A DNA stretch of 64,000 bases from contig PDPG01000040.1 of the NCBI GenBank assembly GCA_002747455.1, forward strand, positions 1 to 64,000, read 5' to 3'. This document shows positions 9,001-20,096 of the stretch, in pieces. Within the stretch, counting starts at the first letter, position 1; the number at the start of each line of letters is the position of its first letter. A model generated the notes under the pieces. That model was not told the DNA's origin. It searched no databases and was given only the letters and a program-made list of their open reading frames with translations. Position numbers and translations under genes: made by a program. Source of the stretch: Pseudomonadota bacterium (GTDB lineage Bacteria; Pseudomonadota; Gammaproteobacteria; Thiotrichales; Thiotrichaceae).

Positions 9001-9795
9001 TTAATTACCTCCTGTTGCACGAACTTTATTGAGATAAGGCGCAAAGCCCTGCTCGCTCAACCAAAAATGCAGCATGTTCTCAACACCACGACTTGTCAGT
9101 GTTGCGCCAGATAATCCATCAACTTGAGTGATCGCGGCTTTGCTGGACGGATCAACCGCCCCTTTTACCACATCAATCAACACCTGGTTATCATCACCAT
9201 ATACCTGCTTGCCAATCCACTTTGCTTTCCAGCCAGGATTGTCAACTTCACCACCCAGTCCGGGGGTTTCCGCATGCTCATAGTAACCCAAGCCCACGAC
9301 CGTTTTTGCATCGGCCTCCAGCGCAAGGAAACCATACAGTGTTGACCAAAGGCCATAGCCTTTAATGGGCAGAATGTACGACTTAACCTTATCGCCATCT
9401 TTAACCAGGTACACAGATGCATACTTGGCACGACGTTTGATACCAGCAATATCATCTTCTGGATTGATCAACACGTTTTGTGTCGGATCGTTCGATGCTT
9501 TACGCTGATCGTAAGTGGTGGCATCCACATCAGAGACATATTCACCCGTTGCAATATCTACAACACGCGGCTCAATTTTTTTGAACAATTCCTCAACGGA
9601 CTTGCCCTCTTCCATCAAGCCTGCGATCTGCAAAATATTACGTTTCTTATCGAACGTCTTATTCGCCTCCTGCATCGGCTTCAGTACCACTGCAGCAACC
9701 GACACCAGTACAGAGCACATTAAACAAGTCGCCAACGCAATAAAGATTGTTTTCTTCTTGCTATCATTTGGCAGCGCCAGAATATCCTTAATCAT
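9001..9795 (-). CDS. nqrC: Na+-NQR subunit C
   Basis: Membrane-anchored periplasmic flavoprotein subunit of Na+-NQR, 264 residues. It has one N-terminal helix (about 17-39) and an FMN-binding domain with the attachment motif '[10 protein letters not shown]', where Thr232 is the expected site of the covalent phosphoester-linked FMN. That flavin is added by ApbE, whose gene is not in the window. The start codon overlaps the nqrB stop by four bases (ATGA), indicating translational coupling. Confidence 0.97.
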   Translation of the reverse strand: MIKDILALPNDSKKKTIFIALATCLMCSVLVSVAAVVLKPMQEANKTFDKKRNILQIAGLMEEGKSVEELFKKIEPRVVDIATGEYVSDVDATTYDQRKASNDPTQNVLINPEDDIAGIKRRAKYASVYLVKDGDKVKSYILPIKGYGLWSTLYGFLALEADAKTVVGLGYYEHAETPGLGGEVDNPGWKAKWIGKQVYGDDNQVLIDVVKGAVDPSSKAAITQVDGLSGATLTSRGVENMLHFWLSEQGFAPYLNKVRATGGN

Positions 9796-11027
9796 GCCTG
9801 ACCTCCTTGCTCCAAACGCTTGGCACGTCTGCGAACATTGGCTTGTACAACGGCGTAGTCAATCAAAGGCGCAAAAATGTTCGAGAACAAAATGGCCAAC
9901 ATGATCCCTTCAGGAAACGCCGGATTGATGACACGAATTAACACGGTCATAAAACCAATCAAGCAGCCATAATAGAAACGTCCGGTATTTGTCATAGACG
10001 CAGACACCGGGTCTGTCGCCATAAAGAACATACCAAAGGCAAAACCGCCCACAACCAAGTGCCACCACCATGTCATGCCGAACATTGGATTCGTATCGCT
10101 ACCGATCATGTTGAACAGAAACGACGTGGCCATCATGCCAAAGAAGCAGCCCAGCACAATACGCCAAGAAGCAATCTTGGTTACCAACAAGACACCGCCA
10201 CCGATCATAATGGCCAGCGTGGAGGTCTCACCGATTGAGCCTGGAATTGTCCCTAAGAATGCTTCCCACCAGGTGAATTGCTCTTGTACCGCAGCCATAC
10301 CGTCTGCCGCTGCAATACCCAACGCTGTTGCGCCAGTGTAGCCATCAACCGCCGTCCATACTGCATCGCCAGACATTGATGCCGGATAAGCAAAGTAAAG
10401 GAAAGCACGGCCAACCAAGGCAGGGTTCAGGAAGTTTTTACCCGTTCCACCGAATACCTCTTTACCAATGACGACGCCGAAGATGATACCAGCGGCCACC
10501 ATCCACAACGGAATATTTGGCGGCAATGTCAGAGAGTAAAGAATCGACGTGACAAAGAAACCCTCATTGACTTCATGTCCGCGTACTAATGAGAACACAG
10601 CCTCTGCAATACCACCCACGATAAATGTGGTCATGTAGATGGGCACAAAGTAGGTCATGCCATGAAAGAAGTTTGCAAAGAAACTGTTAGGGTCATAGCC
10701 GATGCCGTTCAGGAAGAAACCGCGCAGCCCGTCAATACTGGTCAGGCCCAGTGTCTGCATGGCTTCATTTGCCTGCAGGCCTGTATTAAAACAAGCCATA
10801 AACATAATGGGGAAGGTACACATCCACACGTAACCCATAACACGCTTCAGATCAAGCGAGTCACGAACGTGAGGGCCACCCACTGTTTTATTCGGTGGAC
10901 TGTAAAATAGCGTATCCACCATCTCATACAACACGTAAAAGCGCTCGAATTTACCGCCCTGGGTAAAATGAGGCTCCGCGCTGTCTAATAGCCGACGCAA
11001 GCGGCTAGGACTTGAAGAACTACTCAT
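9792..11027 (-). CDS. nqrB: Na+-NQR subunit B
   Basis: Main membrane subunit that carries covalent FMN and riboflavin and forms the sodium channel and the quinone site. The 411-residue protein has about ten hydrophobic segments and the flavinylation motif '[10 protein letters not shown]', with Thr234 as FMN acceptor. The N-terminal soluble stretch '[18 protein letters not shown]' is typical. Its start overlaps the nqrA stop by one base (TAATG). Confidence 0.97.
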   Translation of the reverse strand: MSSSSSPSRLRRLLDSAEPHFTQGGKFERFYVLYEMVDTLFYSPPNKTVGGPHVRDSLDLKRVMGYVWMCTFPIMFMACFNTGLQANEAMQTLGLTSIDGLRGFFLNGIGYDPNSFFANFFHGMTYFVPIYMTTFIVGGIAEAVFSLVRGHEVNEGFFVTSILYSLTLPPNIPLWMVAAGIIFGVVIGKEVFGGTGKNFLNPALVGRAFLYFAYPASMSGDAVWTAVDGYTGATALGIAAADGMAAVQEQFTWWEAFLGTIPGSIGETSTLAIMIGGGVLLVTKIASWRIVLGCFFGMMATSFLFNMIGSDTNPMFGMTWWWHLVVGGFAFGMFFMATDPVSASMTNTGRFYYGCLIGFMTVLIRVINPAFPEGIMLAILFSNIFAPLIDYAVVQANVRRRAKRLEQGGQA

Positions 11028-12382
11028 TATCCATCCCTCTCGATCATTTCAAGGCAGGCACGTAGCGCCGGGCCATATTCGTATTTACCGTGACAAACGA
11101 AGGTACATAGTGCCAGATCTTCTTCATCCAGCTCCATACACCCTAATTGCTTCGCTGTTTCCGTATCGCGAACCAATAAGGCGCGTAGTAATTGGGTCGG
11201 TAAAATATCCAAAGGCATCACTTGCTCAAAATTCCCGATTGGCACCATGGCACGCGGCGAGCCATTCTGCGTACTGCTCATCGGGAACAACTTATCCTTG
11301 GCGCGATTCAGAGAATTGAAAAATACATTCATCACCGAGAACTGATCCAAAGTCGGGTTTACCCAGTGCAAGAACTTGCGTGTCTCTCCTTCTGGAATCA
11401 CAGAAACCTGAAGGCTATAACGCCCCAGATAGTCACTCCAATCAGCCGCACGGTATCCACCCAACACAGAACCAGAGATAGCACGCACCTCGCCCGGCTC
11501 CAGTTCATTGGAAACAATTTCGGATATACAAGCACCCGCACGAACACGCAATAACCGCGGATTCTTCACAGAAGGACCTGCTAGTGAAATGACACGATCA
11601 ACACAACACTGCCCCGTGGTGAATAAGCTCCCCAGTGCAATGACATCCTGATAGTTAATGTGCCACATTTCACGTTCAAGACCTGCCGGCTCCAGCATGT
11701 GCATGTGAGTACCAACCAGTCCGGCCGGATGCACACCTGAGAACTCACGATACAGCACATTCTGGGAGTTCATCTGTGGGAGCAGCTTAGATGTTTCGTG
11801 ACACACAAAGACATTGCCCGATGTCAACTTGGACAACAGTTTCAGACCGTTTTGAAAGTCTGCTTCACGCTCGGCAATGATAATACTTGGATCCGCAGCC
11901 AAAGGACGGGTGTCCATTGCGTTTACATAGATATGCTTCGCTTCGGCATCCGCTTGGGGCACTTTGCTGTATGGACGGGTTCTGAATGCCGTCCACGCCC
12001 CCGACTCTTGCATATTGCGACGAATCTCGACAGCCTCCAACTCATCCAACTGCTCAGCAGCATATTTAGGTGAGTTCAAAGATACTTCGTCTTCATCCAG
12101 ATCAATGACCACGGATTGCAATACACGCTTTTCACCGCGATTGATTGCAGAGACAGTACCGGCACCCGGCGAGGTAAAGTTTACACCCGGATTTTTCTTG
12201 TCGGTAAATAGTGTTTGGCCAATCTTAACCTTATCACCCACTCGCACACGCATAGAGGGGCGCAGACCATGAAAGTCCCGCCCCAACAATGCCACTTGAG
12301 TTATTGTCGGTGATACTGAATCGATCGACTGTATGGGACGGCCCGAAATCGGGACATCCAAACCAGTTACAATCTTCATCAT
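11027..12382 (-). CDS. nqrA: Na+-NQR subunit A
   Basis: Cytoplasmic peripheral subunit of the sodium-pumping NADH:quinone oxidoreductase, 451 residues. The N-terminus '[14 protein letters not shown]' and the biotinyl/lipoyl-like fold around '[18 protein letters not shown]' (about 47-64) are characteristic. Two adjacent ATG codons lie at 12382 and 12379; either could be the start, and a weak GAAG lies just upstream. It opens the six-gene nqr operon but starts only 38 bases after miaB, so part of its transcription may come from the miaB side. Confidence 0.96.
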   Translation of the reverse strand: MMKIVTGLDVPISGRPIQSIDSVSPTITQVALLGRDFHGLRPSMRVRVGDKVKIGQTLFTDKKNPGVNFTSPGAGTVSAINRGEKRVLQSVVIDLDEDEVSLNSPKYAAEQLDELEAVEIRRNMQESGAWTAFRTRPYSKVPQADAEAKHIYVNAMDTRPLAADPSIIIAEREADFQNGLKLLSKLTSGNVFVCHETSKLLPQMNSQNVLYREFSGVHPAGLVGTHMHMLEPAGLEREMWHINYQDVIALGSLFTTGQCCVDRVISLAGPSVKNPRLLRVRAGACISEIVSNELEPGEVRAISGSVLGGYRAADWSDYLGRYSLQVSVIPEGETRKFLHWVNPTLDQFSVMNVFFNSLNRAKDKLFPMSSTQNGSPRAMVPIGNFEQVMPLDILPTQLLRALLVRDTETAKQLGCMELDEEDLALCTFVCHGKYEYGPALRACLEMIERDG

Positions 12383-12420
12383 ATTTCTTCACTCAATTTT
12401 AAAAGCCTATTTAGCAGATG

Positions 12421-13794
12421 CTATGCCACATTATCCGCCACAGAAACCATCTCACGGTTGTCATTTTCAACCATAACAACCTCCCCCTTCAGGGAGTTTC
12501 TAAACGCATCGGTAATTTTCACATCCACAAAACGCCCGATCAGCCGCGGATGTGCCGCAAACGTCACCGAGCGATTATTTTCTGTTTTCCCGGACAGCTC
12601 CCCCTCATCTTTGCGAGAGACCTTATCCACCAATATCCGTTGCACACTGCCCAGCATAGAGTGACTAATTTCTGCCGCCATCTCATTAATACGCTGTTGT
12701 AGCCTTTGCAGGCGTGCTTTCTTCACGTCCATCGGCACATCATCCTGTAATGATGCAGCCGGTGTCCCCGGACGCGCACTATAAATGAAACTGAAACTGT
12801 GATCATAACCAACATCCTCAATCAGTTTCATCGTCGCCTCAAAGTCTTGGTCGGTTTCACCGGGAAAGCCGACGATAAAGTCTGATGACAAACTAATATC
12901 TGGCCGAACAGCCCGTAACTTGCGAATCTTGGACTTATACTCAAGTGCCATGTGCCCACGCTTCATCGCCGCCAGTATCCGGTCTGAGCCGGATTGTACC
13001 GGAAGGTGCAAATGACTCACCAGCTCAGGCACTTCCCCGTACACATTAATCAGACTTTCGCTAAACTCGACCGGATGCGAAGTGGTGTAACGAATACGAT
13101 CAATGCCATCAATCTGCGCCACATAAGTGATCAACATAGCTAAATCAGCCGTATCACCCGTGTGCATTGCCCCGCGATAGGCATTAACATTTTGCCCCAG
13201 CAGATTCACTTCCCGAACGCCCTGCTCCGCTAATTGTGCAACTTCCGCGATTATATCATCAAATGGGCGGGAAACTTCCTCTCCCCGTGTATAGGGCACG
13301 ACACAAAATGTACAGTATTTGCTGCAACCCTCCATGACCGACACAAAGGCACTGGGGCCTTCTGCCCGAGGTTCTGGCAAATTGTCGAATTTCTCGATTT
13401 CCGGAAAAGAAATATCCATTACCGGCCTATGTGTCTGCTTCGCTTTTTCGATAAGCTCCGGCAAGCGATGCAAGGTCTGTGGGCCAAAAATCACATCCAC
13501 AACCGGTGAGCGCTTTCGAAGGTTATCACCTTCCTGACTGGCTACGCAGCCACCCACGCCAACAATGAGGTTTGGATTTTTTTCTTTTAATTTACGCCAA
13601 CGCCCAAGCTGTGAATAAACCTTATCCTCAGCCTTCTCACGAATCGAGCAAGTATTCAGCAGGAGCACATCAGCATGTTCAGGACTGTCCGTTAACTCAA
13701 GACCATCAGCTTCATTCATAACTTCCGCCATTTTAGCGGAGTCATATTCATTCATCTGACAACCATGCGTTTGCACGTATATTTTGCCGGGCAT
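12421..13794 (-). CDS. miaB: tRNA-2-methylthio-N6-dimethylallyladenosine synthase
   Basis: Radical-SAM methylthiotransferase that turns i6A37 into ms2i6A37 in tRNAs reading UNN codons. In 457 residues it shows the N-terminal cluster ligands Cys12 ('HGCQMNEYD'), Cys49 and Cys83, the radical-SAM motif 'CSKYCTFC' (Cys157, Cys161, Cys164) and a C-terminal TRAM RNA-binding domain (about 378-445). All three expected parts are intact. In many gammaproteobacteria miaB precedes phoH(ybeZ); here nqrABCDEF follows instead. Confidence 0.97.
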   Translation of the reverse strand: MPGKIYVQTHGCQMNEYDSAKMAEVMNEADGLELTDSPEHADVLLLNTCSIREKAEDKVYSQLGRWRKLKEKNPNLIVGVGGCVASQEGDNLRKRSPVVDVIFGPQTLHRLPELIEKAKQTHRPVMDISFPEIEKFDNLPEPRAEGPSAFVSVMEGCSKYCTFCVVPYTRGEEVSRPFDDIIAEVAQLAEQGVREVNLLGQNVNAYRGAMHTGDTADLAMLITYVAQIDGIDRIRYTTSHPVEFSESLINVYGEVPELVSHLHLPVQSGSDRILAAMKRGHMALEYKSKIRKLRAVRPDISLSSDFIVGFPGETDQDFEATMKLIEDVGYDHSFSFIYSARPGTPAASLQDDVPMDVKKARLQRLQQRINEMAAEISHSMLGSVQRILVDKVSRKDEGELSGKTENNRSVTFAAHPRLIGRFVDVKITDAFRNSLKGEVVMVENDNREMVSVADNVA

Positions 13795-13855
13795 AAGTAA
13801 GACCTAGTGTTTTAGCGTGAACAACAATTTAACCGCGCATTATCTAGGATTGTGC

Positions 13856-14989
13856 CTATCTTGTAAATAAACGGTCATATTCTTTAATTGCAAAGCGATC
13901 AGTCATACCCGCAATATAATCCGCAACGACTCTCGCATATCCAGCCTCACCACCTGATTGCCTTGCCTCTTTGGCATAGGTCTGATGCTCCGATGGCAAC
14001 AGGCAAAGGTCGTTGAGAAAAGCATCAAACAAAGACTCGATGATGAGGTGTGCCCTACGCGTCATTCGATAAACTTTGTGGTGAGAATAAAGATTTTCTC
14101 GAAGGAACTTTTTCATCAACCGACTTTGTGTGAACATCTCATCACTGAAGCGAATCAGCGCGCCGGGGTGCGCTCGTACTTCATCAACATGGCGGATATT
14201 GGCCGCTTTGATATGCGCCCGACTGGTTTCTACCAAGTCAACCACCTGCGCACCAATCATGCGACGAATGGTTTCATGTATACTACGTGTTTCATCAAGC
14301 TCAGGGTACTTTTGCTTCACTTGGTCAAAGTGTACAGCAAACAGTTGTGTTTCACACAGTTGCCCAACACTGATCAGCCCCGAACGTACCCCGTCATCAA
14401 TATCGTGATTGTTATACGCAATCTGATCCGCAATGTTTGTCAACTGAGCTTCCAGACTGGGTTGTGTCTTATCAAGAAATCGCTTGGCGACATCTCCCAA
14501 TGTTTTGGCATTTTTAACCGAGCAATGTTTAAGAATTCCCTCACGTGTTTCGAAGGTCAAATTCAGCCCTGGAAACTCTGCATACTTGGTTTCCAGCAAG
14601 TCAACCACTCTCAGCGACTGGAGGTTATGTTCAAAGCCACCAAAAGGTTTCATGCAGGCATTTAAGGCATCTTGTCCGGCATGTCCGAAAGGTGTATGCC
14701 CTAAGTCGTGCGCCAATGCCATTGCTTCGGTCAGATCTTCATTCAAGCCCAGCGTTCTGGCGACCGAACGGGCAATTTGTGCCACCTCAATGGAGTGAGT
14801 GAGCCTCGTCCGATATAAGTCACCTTCATGGTTTACAAATACTTGCGTCTTGTACTCCAGCCGACGAAATCCGGTGCAGTGGATAATACGATCTCGATCT
14901 CGCTGATACTCTGTACGATAAACTGGTCTTGGCTCAGGGTACATACGCCCCAAGCTCGTTTCAGCACTCGCGGCGTATGGGGCAGTCAT
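13856..14989 (-). CDS. dgt: Deoxyguanosinetriphosphate triphosphohydrolase-like protein (HD domain)
   Basis: HD-domain dNTP triphosphohydrolase of the shorter dGTPase-like class (377 residues), hydrolysing dNTPs to nucleoside and triphosphate. The metal-binding HD residues are visible: 'RLTHSIEV' (His65), '[15 protein letters not shown]' (His94, Asp95) and the downstream 'NNHDIDDG'. The N-terminal '[22 protein letters not shown]' is diagnostic of the group. It overlaps aroB by four bases (ATGA), so it is part of the aroK-aroB-dgt unit, an arrangement seen in other gammaproteobacteria. The exact nucleotide preference cannot be read from sequence. Confidence 0.93.
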   Translation of the reverse strand: MTAPYAASAETSLGRMYPEPRPVYRTEYQRDRDRIIHCTGFRRLEYKTQVFVNHEGDLYRTRLTHSIEVAQIARSVARTLGLNEDLTEAMALAHDLGHTPFGHAGQDALNACMKPFGGFEHNLQSLRVVDLLETKYAEFPGLNLTFETREGILKHCSVKNAKTLGDVAKRFLDKTQPSLEAQLTNIADQIAYNNHDIDDGVRSGLISVGQLCETQLFAVHFDQVKQKYPELDETRSIHETIRRMIGAQVVDLVETSRAHIKAANIRHVDEVRAHPGALIRFSDEMFTQSRLMKKFLRENLYSHHKVYRMTRRAHLIIESLFDAFLNDLCLLPSEHQTYAKEARQSGGEAGYARVVADYIAGMTDRFAIKEYDRLFTR

Positions 14990-16059
14990 GCCCGCTCCAG
15001 TACAGCCTGTAAGGCCTGTGGATCATAGTCACTACTCATCACAGCCTCCCCTAGTTGACGAAGCAGGATTAGTTTGAGCACACCATCCTGTACCTTTTTG
15101 TCACGCGCCATATACTGCATGAATTGGTCAGCCGACAGTTCTTCGGGTGGGTCAACGGGCAAATTTGCCTGCTGGAATAGATGTTTGACGAACGCTACAT
15201 CGCTGGCATCAATCCAGCCCATTTTGCTCGACAACTCCGCAGCCATAACAGTACCCGTGGCAACCGCTTCACCATGCAACCAGTTACCGTAGCCCATGCC
15301 AGACTCAATGGCATGACCAAATGTATGCCCGAGGTTTAACAGTGCGCGCCGCCCTTTTTCTTGCTCATCCTCTGCGACGATGTTTGCCTTATTTTGGCAG
15401 GAACGATAAATGGCATACGAGAGTGCATCGGCATCACGAGCCATGAGCGCAGCCATATTATCTGTTAGCCAAGTTAAAAACTCAGGGTCATTGATCAGGC
15501 CATATTTAACAACCTCAGCAATGCCAGCACTCAACTCCCGATCTGGCAAGGTATGCAGTGTATCAATATCAATCAACACACACTGTGGTTGGTGAAATGC
15601 ACCAATCATGTTCTTACCCAAGGGATGATTCACCCCTGTCTTACCACCCACTGATGAATCAACCATCGCCAACAAAGTGGTCGGAATCTGAATAAAATTA
15701 ATACCTCGTTGATAACTAGCGGCGGCGAAGCCTCCCATATCGCCAACGACGCCACCACCCAAAGCCAGCAGTGTGGTACGGCGGTCACAGGCATTTTCCA
15801 GCATTCCCGTAAAAACCTGATCTAAAACCGTTAATGTTTTAAAGCATTCGCCATCTGGCAAAACGACCTGACAGTTTTGCAAACCATGCAGGTTCGCTTG
15901 TACCGCCGCCATATAGAGCGGCGCCACAGTTTCGTTACTTACTGTAATCGTACTTTTTCCATGAATGAAAGGCGTCAGTAGTTCCGGCCTGTTTAACAAA
16001 CCGGAGCCGATATAAATCGGATAGCTACGATCACCTAAATCAACAGTCAATGTTTGCAT
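14986..16059 (-). CDS. aroB: 3-dehydroquinate synthase
   Basis: Second step of the shikimate pathway: converts DAHP to 3-dehydroquinate, using NAD+ and a divalent metal. The 357-residue enzyme has the NAD motif '[16 protein letters not shown]' near 98-113, '[16 protein letters not shown]' near 128-143 and metal-binding histidines in '[10 protein letters not shown]' and '[10 protein letters not shown]'. It overlaps the end of aroK by 20 bases and the start of dgt by four. Confidence 0.97.
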   Translation of the reverse strand: MQTLTVDLGDRSYPIYIGSGLLNRPELLTPFIHGKSTITVSNETVAPLYMAAVQANLHGLQNCQVVLPDGECFKTLTVLDQVFTGMLENACDRRTTLLALGGGVVGDMGGFAAASYQRGINFIQIPTTLLAMVDSSVGGKTGVNHPLGKNMIGAFHQPQCVLIDIDTLHTLPDRELSAGIAEVVKYGLINDPEFLTWLTDNMAALMARDADALSYAIYRSCQNKANIVAEDEQEKGRRALLNLGHTFGHAIESGMGYGNWLHGEAVATGTVMAAELSSKMGWIDASDVAFVKHLFQQANLPVDPPEELSADQFMQYMARDKKVQDGVLKLILLRQLGEAVMSSDYDPQALQAVLERA

Positions 16060-16576
16060 TGCGTCGTTCCTTTTTGATGGCTTGCTCTAACCGGTGCAGC
16101 ACCTTACCCACTCTCTGGCTGCCTGTGCGTATGACAATATCAGCGGTTTCAATATAGGCAGACTCGCGCTCGGCTAGCAAGTTACGGAGTGTTTGCAGGG
16201 GATCATCAGTTTGCATCAGGGGACGCGTTTTGTCATGTTTGATGCGGTAATACAAGTGCTCTGCGGAGGCTCTGAGATAGACTACACAGCCGGTATTACG
16301 AAGAATACTACGGTTATCAGGGCGTATCAGGCTACCACCACCCGTGGCAATAACGCATCCTTCATGCTGACTTAACTCTTCAATGACCTGAGCTTCTCTG
16401 TCACGGAAGCCCTGCTCACCTTCGATATCGAAAATTGTGGAAATGGGTACGCCGGTTCTTTCTATGATGACACGGTCAGAATCGTAAAAATCCGACTTCA
16501 AACGACGCGCCAACTGTCGTCCGACTGTCGATTTTCCAGCCCCCATCAGACCGACCAAATAGATGTTTCGCTTCAC
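16040..16576 (-). CDS. aroK: Shikimate kinase
   Basis: Phosphorylates shikimate to shikimate-3-phosphate with ATP. The 178-residue P-loop kinase has Walker A 'GLMGAGKST' (9-17), the substrate Asp34 in 'YDSD', the arginine in 'GFRDREAQV' (near 58) and the 'ATGGGSL' loop (near 78-84). It lies downstream of pilQ, as is usual in gammaproteobacteria, but is separated by 125 bases containing a small repeat. It overlaps aroB by 20 bases. Confidence 0.97.
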   Translation of the reverse strand: MKRNIYLVGLMGAGKSTVGRQLARRLKSDFYDSDRVIIERTGVPISTIFDIEGEQGFRDREAQVIEELSQHEGCVIATGGGSLIRPDNRSILRNTGCVVYLRASAEHLYYRIKHDKTRPLMQTDDPLQTLRNLLAERESAYIETADIVIRTGSQRVGKVLHRLEQAIKKERRNANIDC

Positions 16577-16636
16577 AGGCTTCGTTGAAACTCTCTGCTA
16601 AATTAATGACACCCATTCTAAACTGTACGGCTACCG

Positions 16637-16689
16637 ATTGCATGAAATGATTGCATGGATATCTCCTGTCACAGAGCTACCCATGCAAT
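16637..16689. repeat. Three copies of ATTGCATG in the pilQ-aroK intergenic region
   Basis: ATTGCATG occurs directly at 16637-16644 and 16650-16657, and inverted at 16682-16689. The second and third copies, extended to nine bases, form a stem (ATTGCATGG 16650-16658 with CCATGCAAT 16681-16689) across a 22-base loop, just after the pilQ stop at 16702. It lacks a U-run, so it may be an RNA processing or attenuation structure or a binding site rather than a classic terminator. Confidence 0.5.
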
Positions 16690-16701
16690 CCTTGAGGAAC
16701 C

Positions 16702-18876
16702 TTAGTTCAGGATTTTTGGTGTAACAAAAATCAATAGTTCACGCTTATCATTACTTTTCACGTTTTTTTGGAACAGTTTGCCTAGGTACGGCAACTCACT
16801 CAGCACCGGAATTTTAGTGGTGTCACGCTGGTTTGTTTCCTCATGAACGCCACCTAGTACCACCGTTTGGCCATTGTCTACCAGCACCTGAGTCACAATC
16901 TCCCGTGTATTAATACTGGGTACGCCAGAATAGATCGCCCCAACGGTATCCTGATTCACTTTCAAGTCCATAATGACATGCTCATCAGGCGTCACCTGCG
17001 GCGTTACTTCCAAGCTCAATACGGCCTTCTTAAACGACACACTGGTCGCACCGCTGGAGCTGGCTTGCTGGAAAGGAATATCGACACCTTGCTCAATGAC
17101 CGCTTTCTTCTTATCGGCAGTGACAATGCGCGGCGTTGATATCACATCCCCTTTACTCTCCGCCTGAAGTGCTGATAACTCCAAATCCAGCAAGTAATCT
17201 TTCGCCAATAAAGAGAAGCCAAGCGAACCCGCTGCACCAATGACCGGGAGATTCATGTTCAGACGATCGCTGAGACCAGGCACCGATACCGTCGAGCCAG
17301 AACCAATATCGTTGGCAATGCTGCTGGTAGAGCCGAGAGAACCCGATGTGATGCCACCGCTGTTACCAATCTTCGTTACACCAAAACGTGCGCCCAATTC
17401 CTTGCCAAAATTATCACTGGCAATGACGATTCTTGCTTCAACAGATACTTGGCGCACTGGCACATCAAGGCTCTTAATCATATTACGCACTTGATCCACT
17501 CGCGACACGGTATCTTGCACCAATAAGGTGTTGGTTCGTTTATCCACCGAAACCGAGCCACGATCCGATAATATGGTCGAGCTTTTACCGTTACTCTGAG
17601 ATTTAATCAGAGTCAGCATCTCATCCGCCTTGGCAAAGTTTACTGATATATATTCAGTCACCAAAGGCTCCAGTGCTTTTTGCTGTTCCCGCGCCCGGAG
17701 CTCCTGCTGTTCTTTCGCTTGTAGCTCAACCGCAGGCGCCACCCAAATCACATTACCATTGCTGCGCATCGCCAATGCCTTGGACTCCAACACAATATCC
17801 AGCGCCTGATCCCAAGGCACCGACTTCAGCCGTAGGGTGATATTGCCTTTAACGCTATCACTCACCACTATGTTCTTGTCAGTGAAATCTGCTAACAACT
17901 GCAATACCGAACGCACTTCAATATCCTGAAAGTTCAAGGACAGCGGTTTGCCAGTGTACTTCTTTGGCTTGGGTTTGAATGGATCAACAGGCTTCACCCT
18001 GCGTTTCACCTTATTCATCGTGACAACGTACTGATTCCCCTGACGACTCACTTGGTGCTCAAACGCAGTATTTGCAACCAACCTCACGAGCGCATCTGCG
18101 CCCTTACGCTCAACATCGACATAAGCAACCGGTGTAGCAAAGTCCATGACATTCAGTCGCTTTTTCGGCTCTTTGGTAGACGTATCGCGAATTTTCAAGA
18201 CCATACTATTCCCCACCTTCACTGCACTCACTTCGGTTGCAGGATGTGGTAGCGTGATAATCGCCTTACCACCGCCATTATTAGTACGACGGAAATCTAT
18301 CGGTGCCAACTGCCGAATCATAACAGGAGCTGCTTGGTGGGCAGGTTGCGCAGGGGCCTGTGCTGTTGTTCTTTGGCGATAATGACTCGCCTGAGCTTGT
18401 CGTGCAACTGCCCAGTTTTGTGCAGCAGAGGCCTGCCTATCTAGTTGAGCAGCACGCACTGCCGGGCGTACCTGTTCAACAGGCGCACCAGCACGGCCCG
18501 AAAAGGTCACAGTGACTTGCGAACCTTGCACCTGAGCTTGGTATTGGGCTTGCTGAGCAAGCGATATCATGACGCGCAACTTACCATTGCCCTTTGCTGT
18601 GCGAATGCTTTTAACGTAGGGTGACTGGATCAGTTTTTTACGCATTCCCGGCACAGAGTCCGAATCAGCAAAATCCAGAACAACCATGCCTGATTGAGGC
18701 ATAGCAAAACTAACCGGCGTACCAACCGCTGAATCAAAGAATAATCTTAACTGAGTACTGGTATTCCCCTGATTCACAGCATCCACTTTCTGTAGTCGCG
18801 CAGCATAGCTTGCAGCAGACATCAACAATCCAAGTGGAAGCACGATGGTGGTCATTAGGCGCGTTATTGTTTTCAT
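16702..18876 (-). CDS. pilQ: Type IV pilus secretin PilQ
   Basis: Outer-membrane secretin through which the type IV pilus passes. I start at ATG 18876 (724 residues), because AAAGG lies seven bases upstream and it opens a signal peptide ending near 'SAASYA'. The ATG at 18900 lacks a ribosome site. Domains in order: AMIN-type repeats that bind peptidoglycan (about 28-130 and 190-275), an Ala/Gln-rich linker, an STN/N0 domain ('NFQDIEVRSVLQLLADFTDKNIV'), a secretin N domain, and the C-terminal secretin pore with 'VTPQVTPDEHVIMDLKVNQD' and 'LFVTPKIL'-like end. It is the last gene of pilMNOPQ. Confidence 0.95.
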   Translation of the reverse strand: MKTITRLMTTIVLPLGLLMSAASYAARLQKVDAVNQGNTSTQLRLFFDSAVGTPVSFAMPQSGMVVLDFADSDSVPGMRKKLIQSPYVKSIRTAKGNGKLRVMISLAQQAQYQAQVQGSQVTVTFSGRAGAPVEQVRPAVRAAQLDRQASAAQNWAVARQAQASHYRQRTTAQAPAQPAHQAAPVMIRQLAPIDFRRTNNGGGKAIITLPHPATEVSAVKVGNSMVLKIRDTSTKEPKKRLNVMDFATPVAYVDVERKGADALVRLVANTAFEHQVSRQGNQYVVTMNKVKRRVKPVDPFKPKPKKYTGKPLSLNFQDIEVRSVLQLLADFTDKNIVVSDSVKGNITLRLKSVPWDQALDIVLESKALAMRSNGNVIWVAPAVELQAKEQQELRAREQQKALEPLVTEYISVNFAKADEMLTLIKSQSNGKSSTILSDRGSVSVDKRTNTLLVQDTVSRVDQVRNMIKSLDVPVRQVSVEARIVIASDNFGKELGARFGVTKIGNSGGITSGSLGSTSSIANDIGSGSTVSVPGLSDRLNMNLPVIGAAGSLGFSLLAKDYLLDLELSALQAESKGDVISTPRIVTADKKKAVIEQGVDIPFQQASSSGATSVSFKKAVLSLEVTPQVTPDEHVIMDLKVNQDTVGAIYSGVPSINTREIVTQVLVDNGQTVVLGGVHEETNQRDTTKIPVLSELPYLGKLFQKNVKSNDKRELLIFVTPKILN

Positions 18877-18933
18877 GTTTGGACCTTTATTTTTATTCAT
18901 TTTTTCAGTCTTAGTTTTGTCACCAAAGACGGA

Positions 18934-19470
18934 TCACTGATTCAGGATAATTTTATTTTCCCTTTCCTTATAACCGCCAAGACCATTTGAAACAGTTTCT
19001 GAGAGCTGTATTTCAGTCTCCGAGATACCCAGAATTTTTCCGTAATTATGTCCCAGGTAATTACCTTTTTTCACACTTTGCACACCACCATCGGGTATCT
19101 TAATAAGCGCCCACAAGTGATTGTCTTTTTTTACAGTGCCCACCATTCTCAAACTATCCAGAGGGAAACCCTCCAGAAATTCTTTTACTCGCGTCGTATC
19201 CACCTTAACACCCGTATCCACTACCGGCACATCATTCGGCAGCAACATCGACACATCAAACGGATCTTTCTCGTTCTGTGGATACACATAGCGAAGGTAA
19301 GGCTTAACTTCCGGTATTGGCTTAATGGCCCGTGCTTGCTTTGAACGATGCTCCTCAAAATAGGCATCTAAATCTGACGTATCCTGCACACAAGCCGTTA
19401 ACAGCTGTGAACTAAACAGTGATACGAACAAAACCCGGTAAAGGCGTTGATATTGTTTTAAAGAACGCAT
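18934..19470 (-). CDS. pilP: Type IV pilus assembly lipoprotein PilP
   Basis: Inner-membrane lipoprotein that links the PilNO complex to the PilQ secretin. The 178-residue product has a lipoprotein signal with lipobox 'LLTAC' (Cys27), a Pro-containing linker with 'PIPEVKPYLRYVYP' and a beta-rich C-terminal domain ('DSLRMVGTVKKDNHLWALIK', 'VKKGNYLGHNYGKI') typical of PilP. Its ATG overlaps the pilO stop by one base. It would be a client of Lnt encoded in this window. Confidence 0.95.
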   Translation of the reverse strand: MRSLKQYQRLYRVLFVSLFSSQLLTACVQDTSDLDAYFEEHRSKQARAIKPIPEVKPYLRYVYPQNEKDPFDVSMLLPNDVPVVDTGVKVDTTRVKEFLEGFPLDSLRMVGTVKKDNHLWALIKIPDGGVQSVKKGNYLGHNYGKILGISETEIQLSETVSNGLGGYKERENKIILNQ

Positions 19471-20096
19471 TAGCTACCAACCTCCTCATTTTCATCCATA
19501 TACCGATATGTGGTAATCATTGCTTCCATTGTCAAACGAAACGCTGCTGCTTTTTTCTTCGCTGACCTATCCACCTTCTCAGGCGCGAGACGAATATCGG
19601 AGATAGTCACAATACGAGGTAGCCCTGAAATATCACTCACAAAGGCAGCCAGTTGGTTATAGGTGCCATTCGCCTTCAGCATAATTGGCTTTTCAGCGTA
19701 GAATTCTTTTTGATTCTCAGGTTTTGGCTGGAACAACTCTATTTCCAAACCATTGGATAACCCCTTTTCAGAAATATCCAGGATCAACCCCGGTATTTCT
19801 GTTCCACTGGGCAACTGCTTCATTAACGAGCCAAACGAATGCTGCATTTCCTTTAATTGAGCACGGTACGCAGGTAACTGGTTTGCACGCGCCTGCTTGC
19901 TCTCATACGTTTGACGTAATGCTGCCTCTTTCGAGATATGATTATCCAACTCACTGAGCTTATCCACGACGACAAGTTTATATCCCATAAAGAGCACTAA
20001 ACCGCAGACTGCGACAATGGCGATAATTTTTACCGGCAAAGAGACATTGGCCGGATCATCGATAAGGCTATTTATTTCTTGTAAATCAATGGCCAT
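19470..20096 (-). CDS. pilO: Type IV pilus inner-membrane protein PilO
   Basis: Bitopic membrane protein that pairs with PilN to form the alignment subcomplex. I start at ATG 20096 (208 residues, 'MAIDLQEINSLIDDP'), which has GGAGG eight bases upstream; an upstream GTG at 20117 is less likely. It has one membrane helix (about 23-42), a periplasmic coiled coil (about 45-95) and a ferredoxin-like C-terminal domain ('YNQLAAFVSDISGLPRIVTI'). It overlaps the end of pilN by 11 bases and its stop touches pilP. Confidence 0.94.
   Translation of the reverse strand: MAIDLQEINSLIDDPANVSLPVKIIAIVAVCGLVLFMGYKLVVVDKLSELDNHISKEAALRQTYESKQARANQLPAYRAQLKEMQHSFGSLMKQLPSGTEIPGLILDISEKGLSNGLEIELFQPKPENQKEFYAEKPIMLKANGTYNQLAAFVSDISGLPRIVTISDIRLAPEKVDRSAKKKAAAFRLTMEAMITTYRYMDENEEVGS

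Noticed and set aside
13958..14665. A 235-codon rightward open frame
   Set aside because: It is antisense to dgt, whose HD motifs and frame are certain; its sequence has no recognisable domain.
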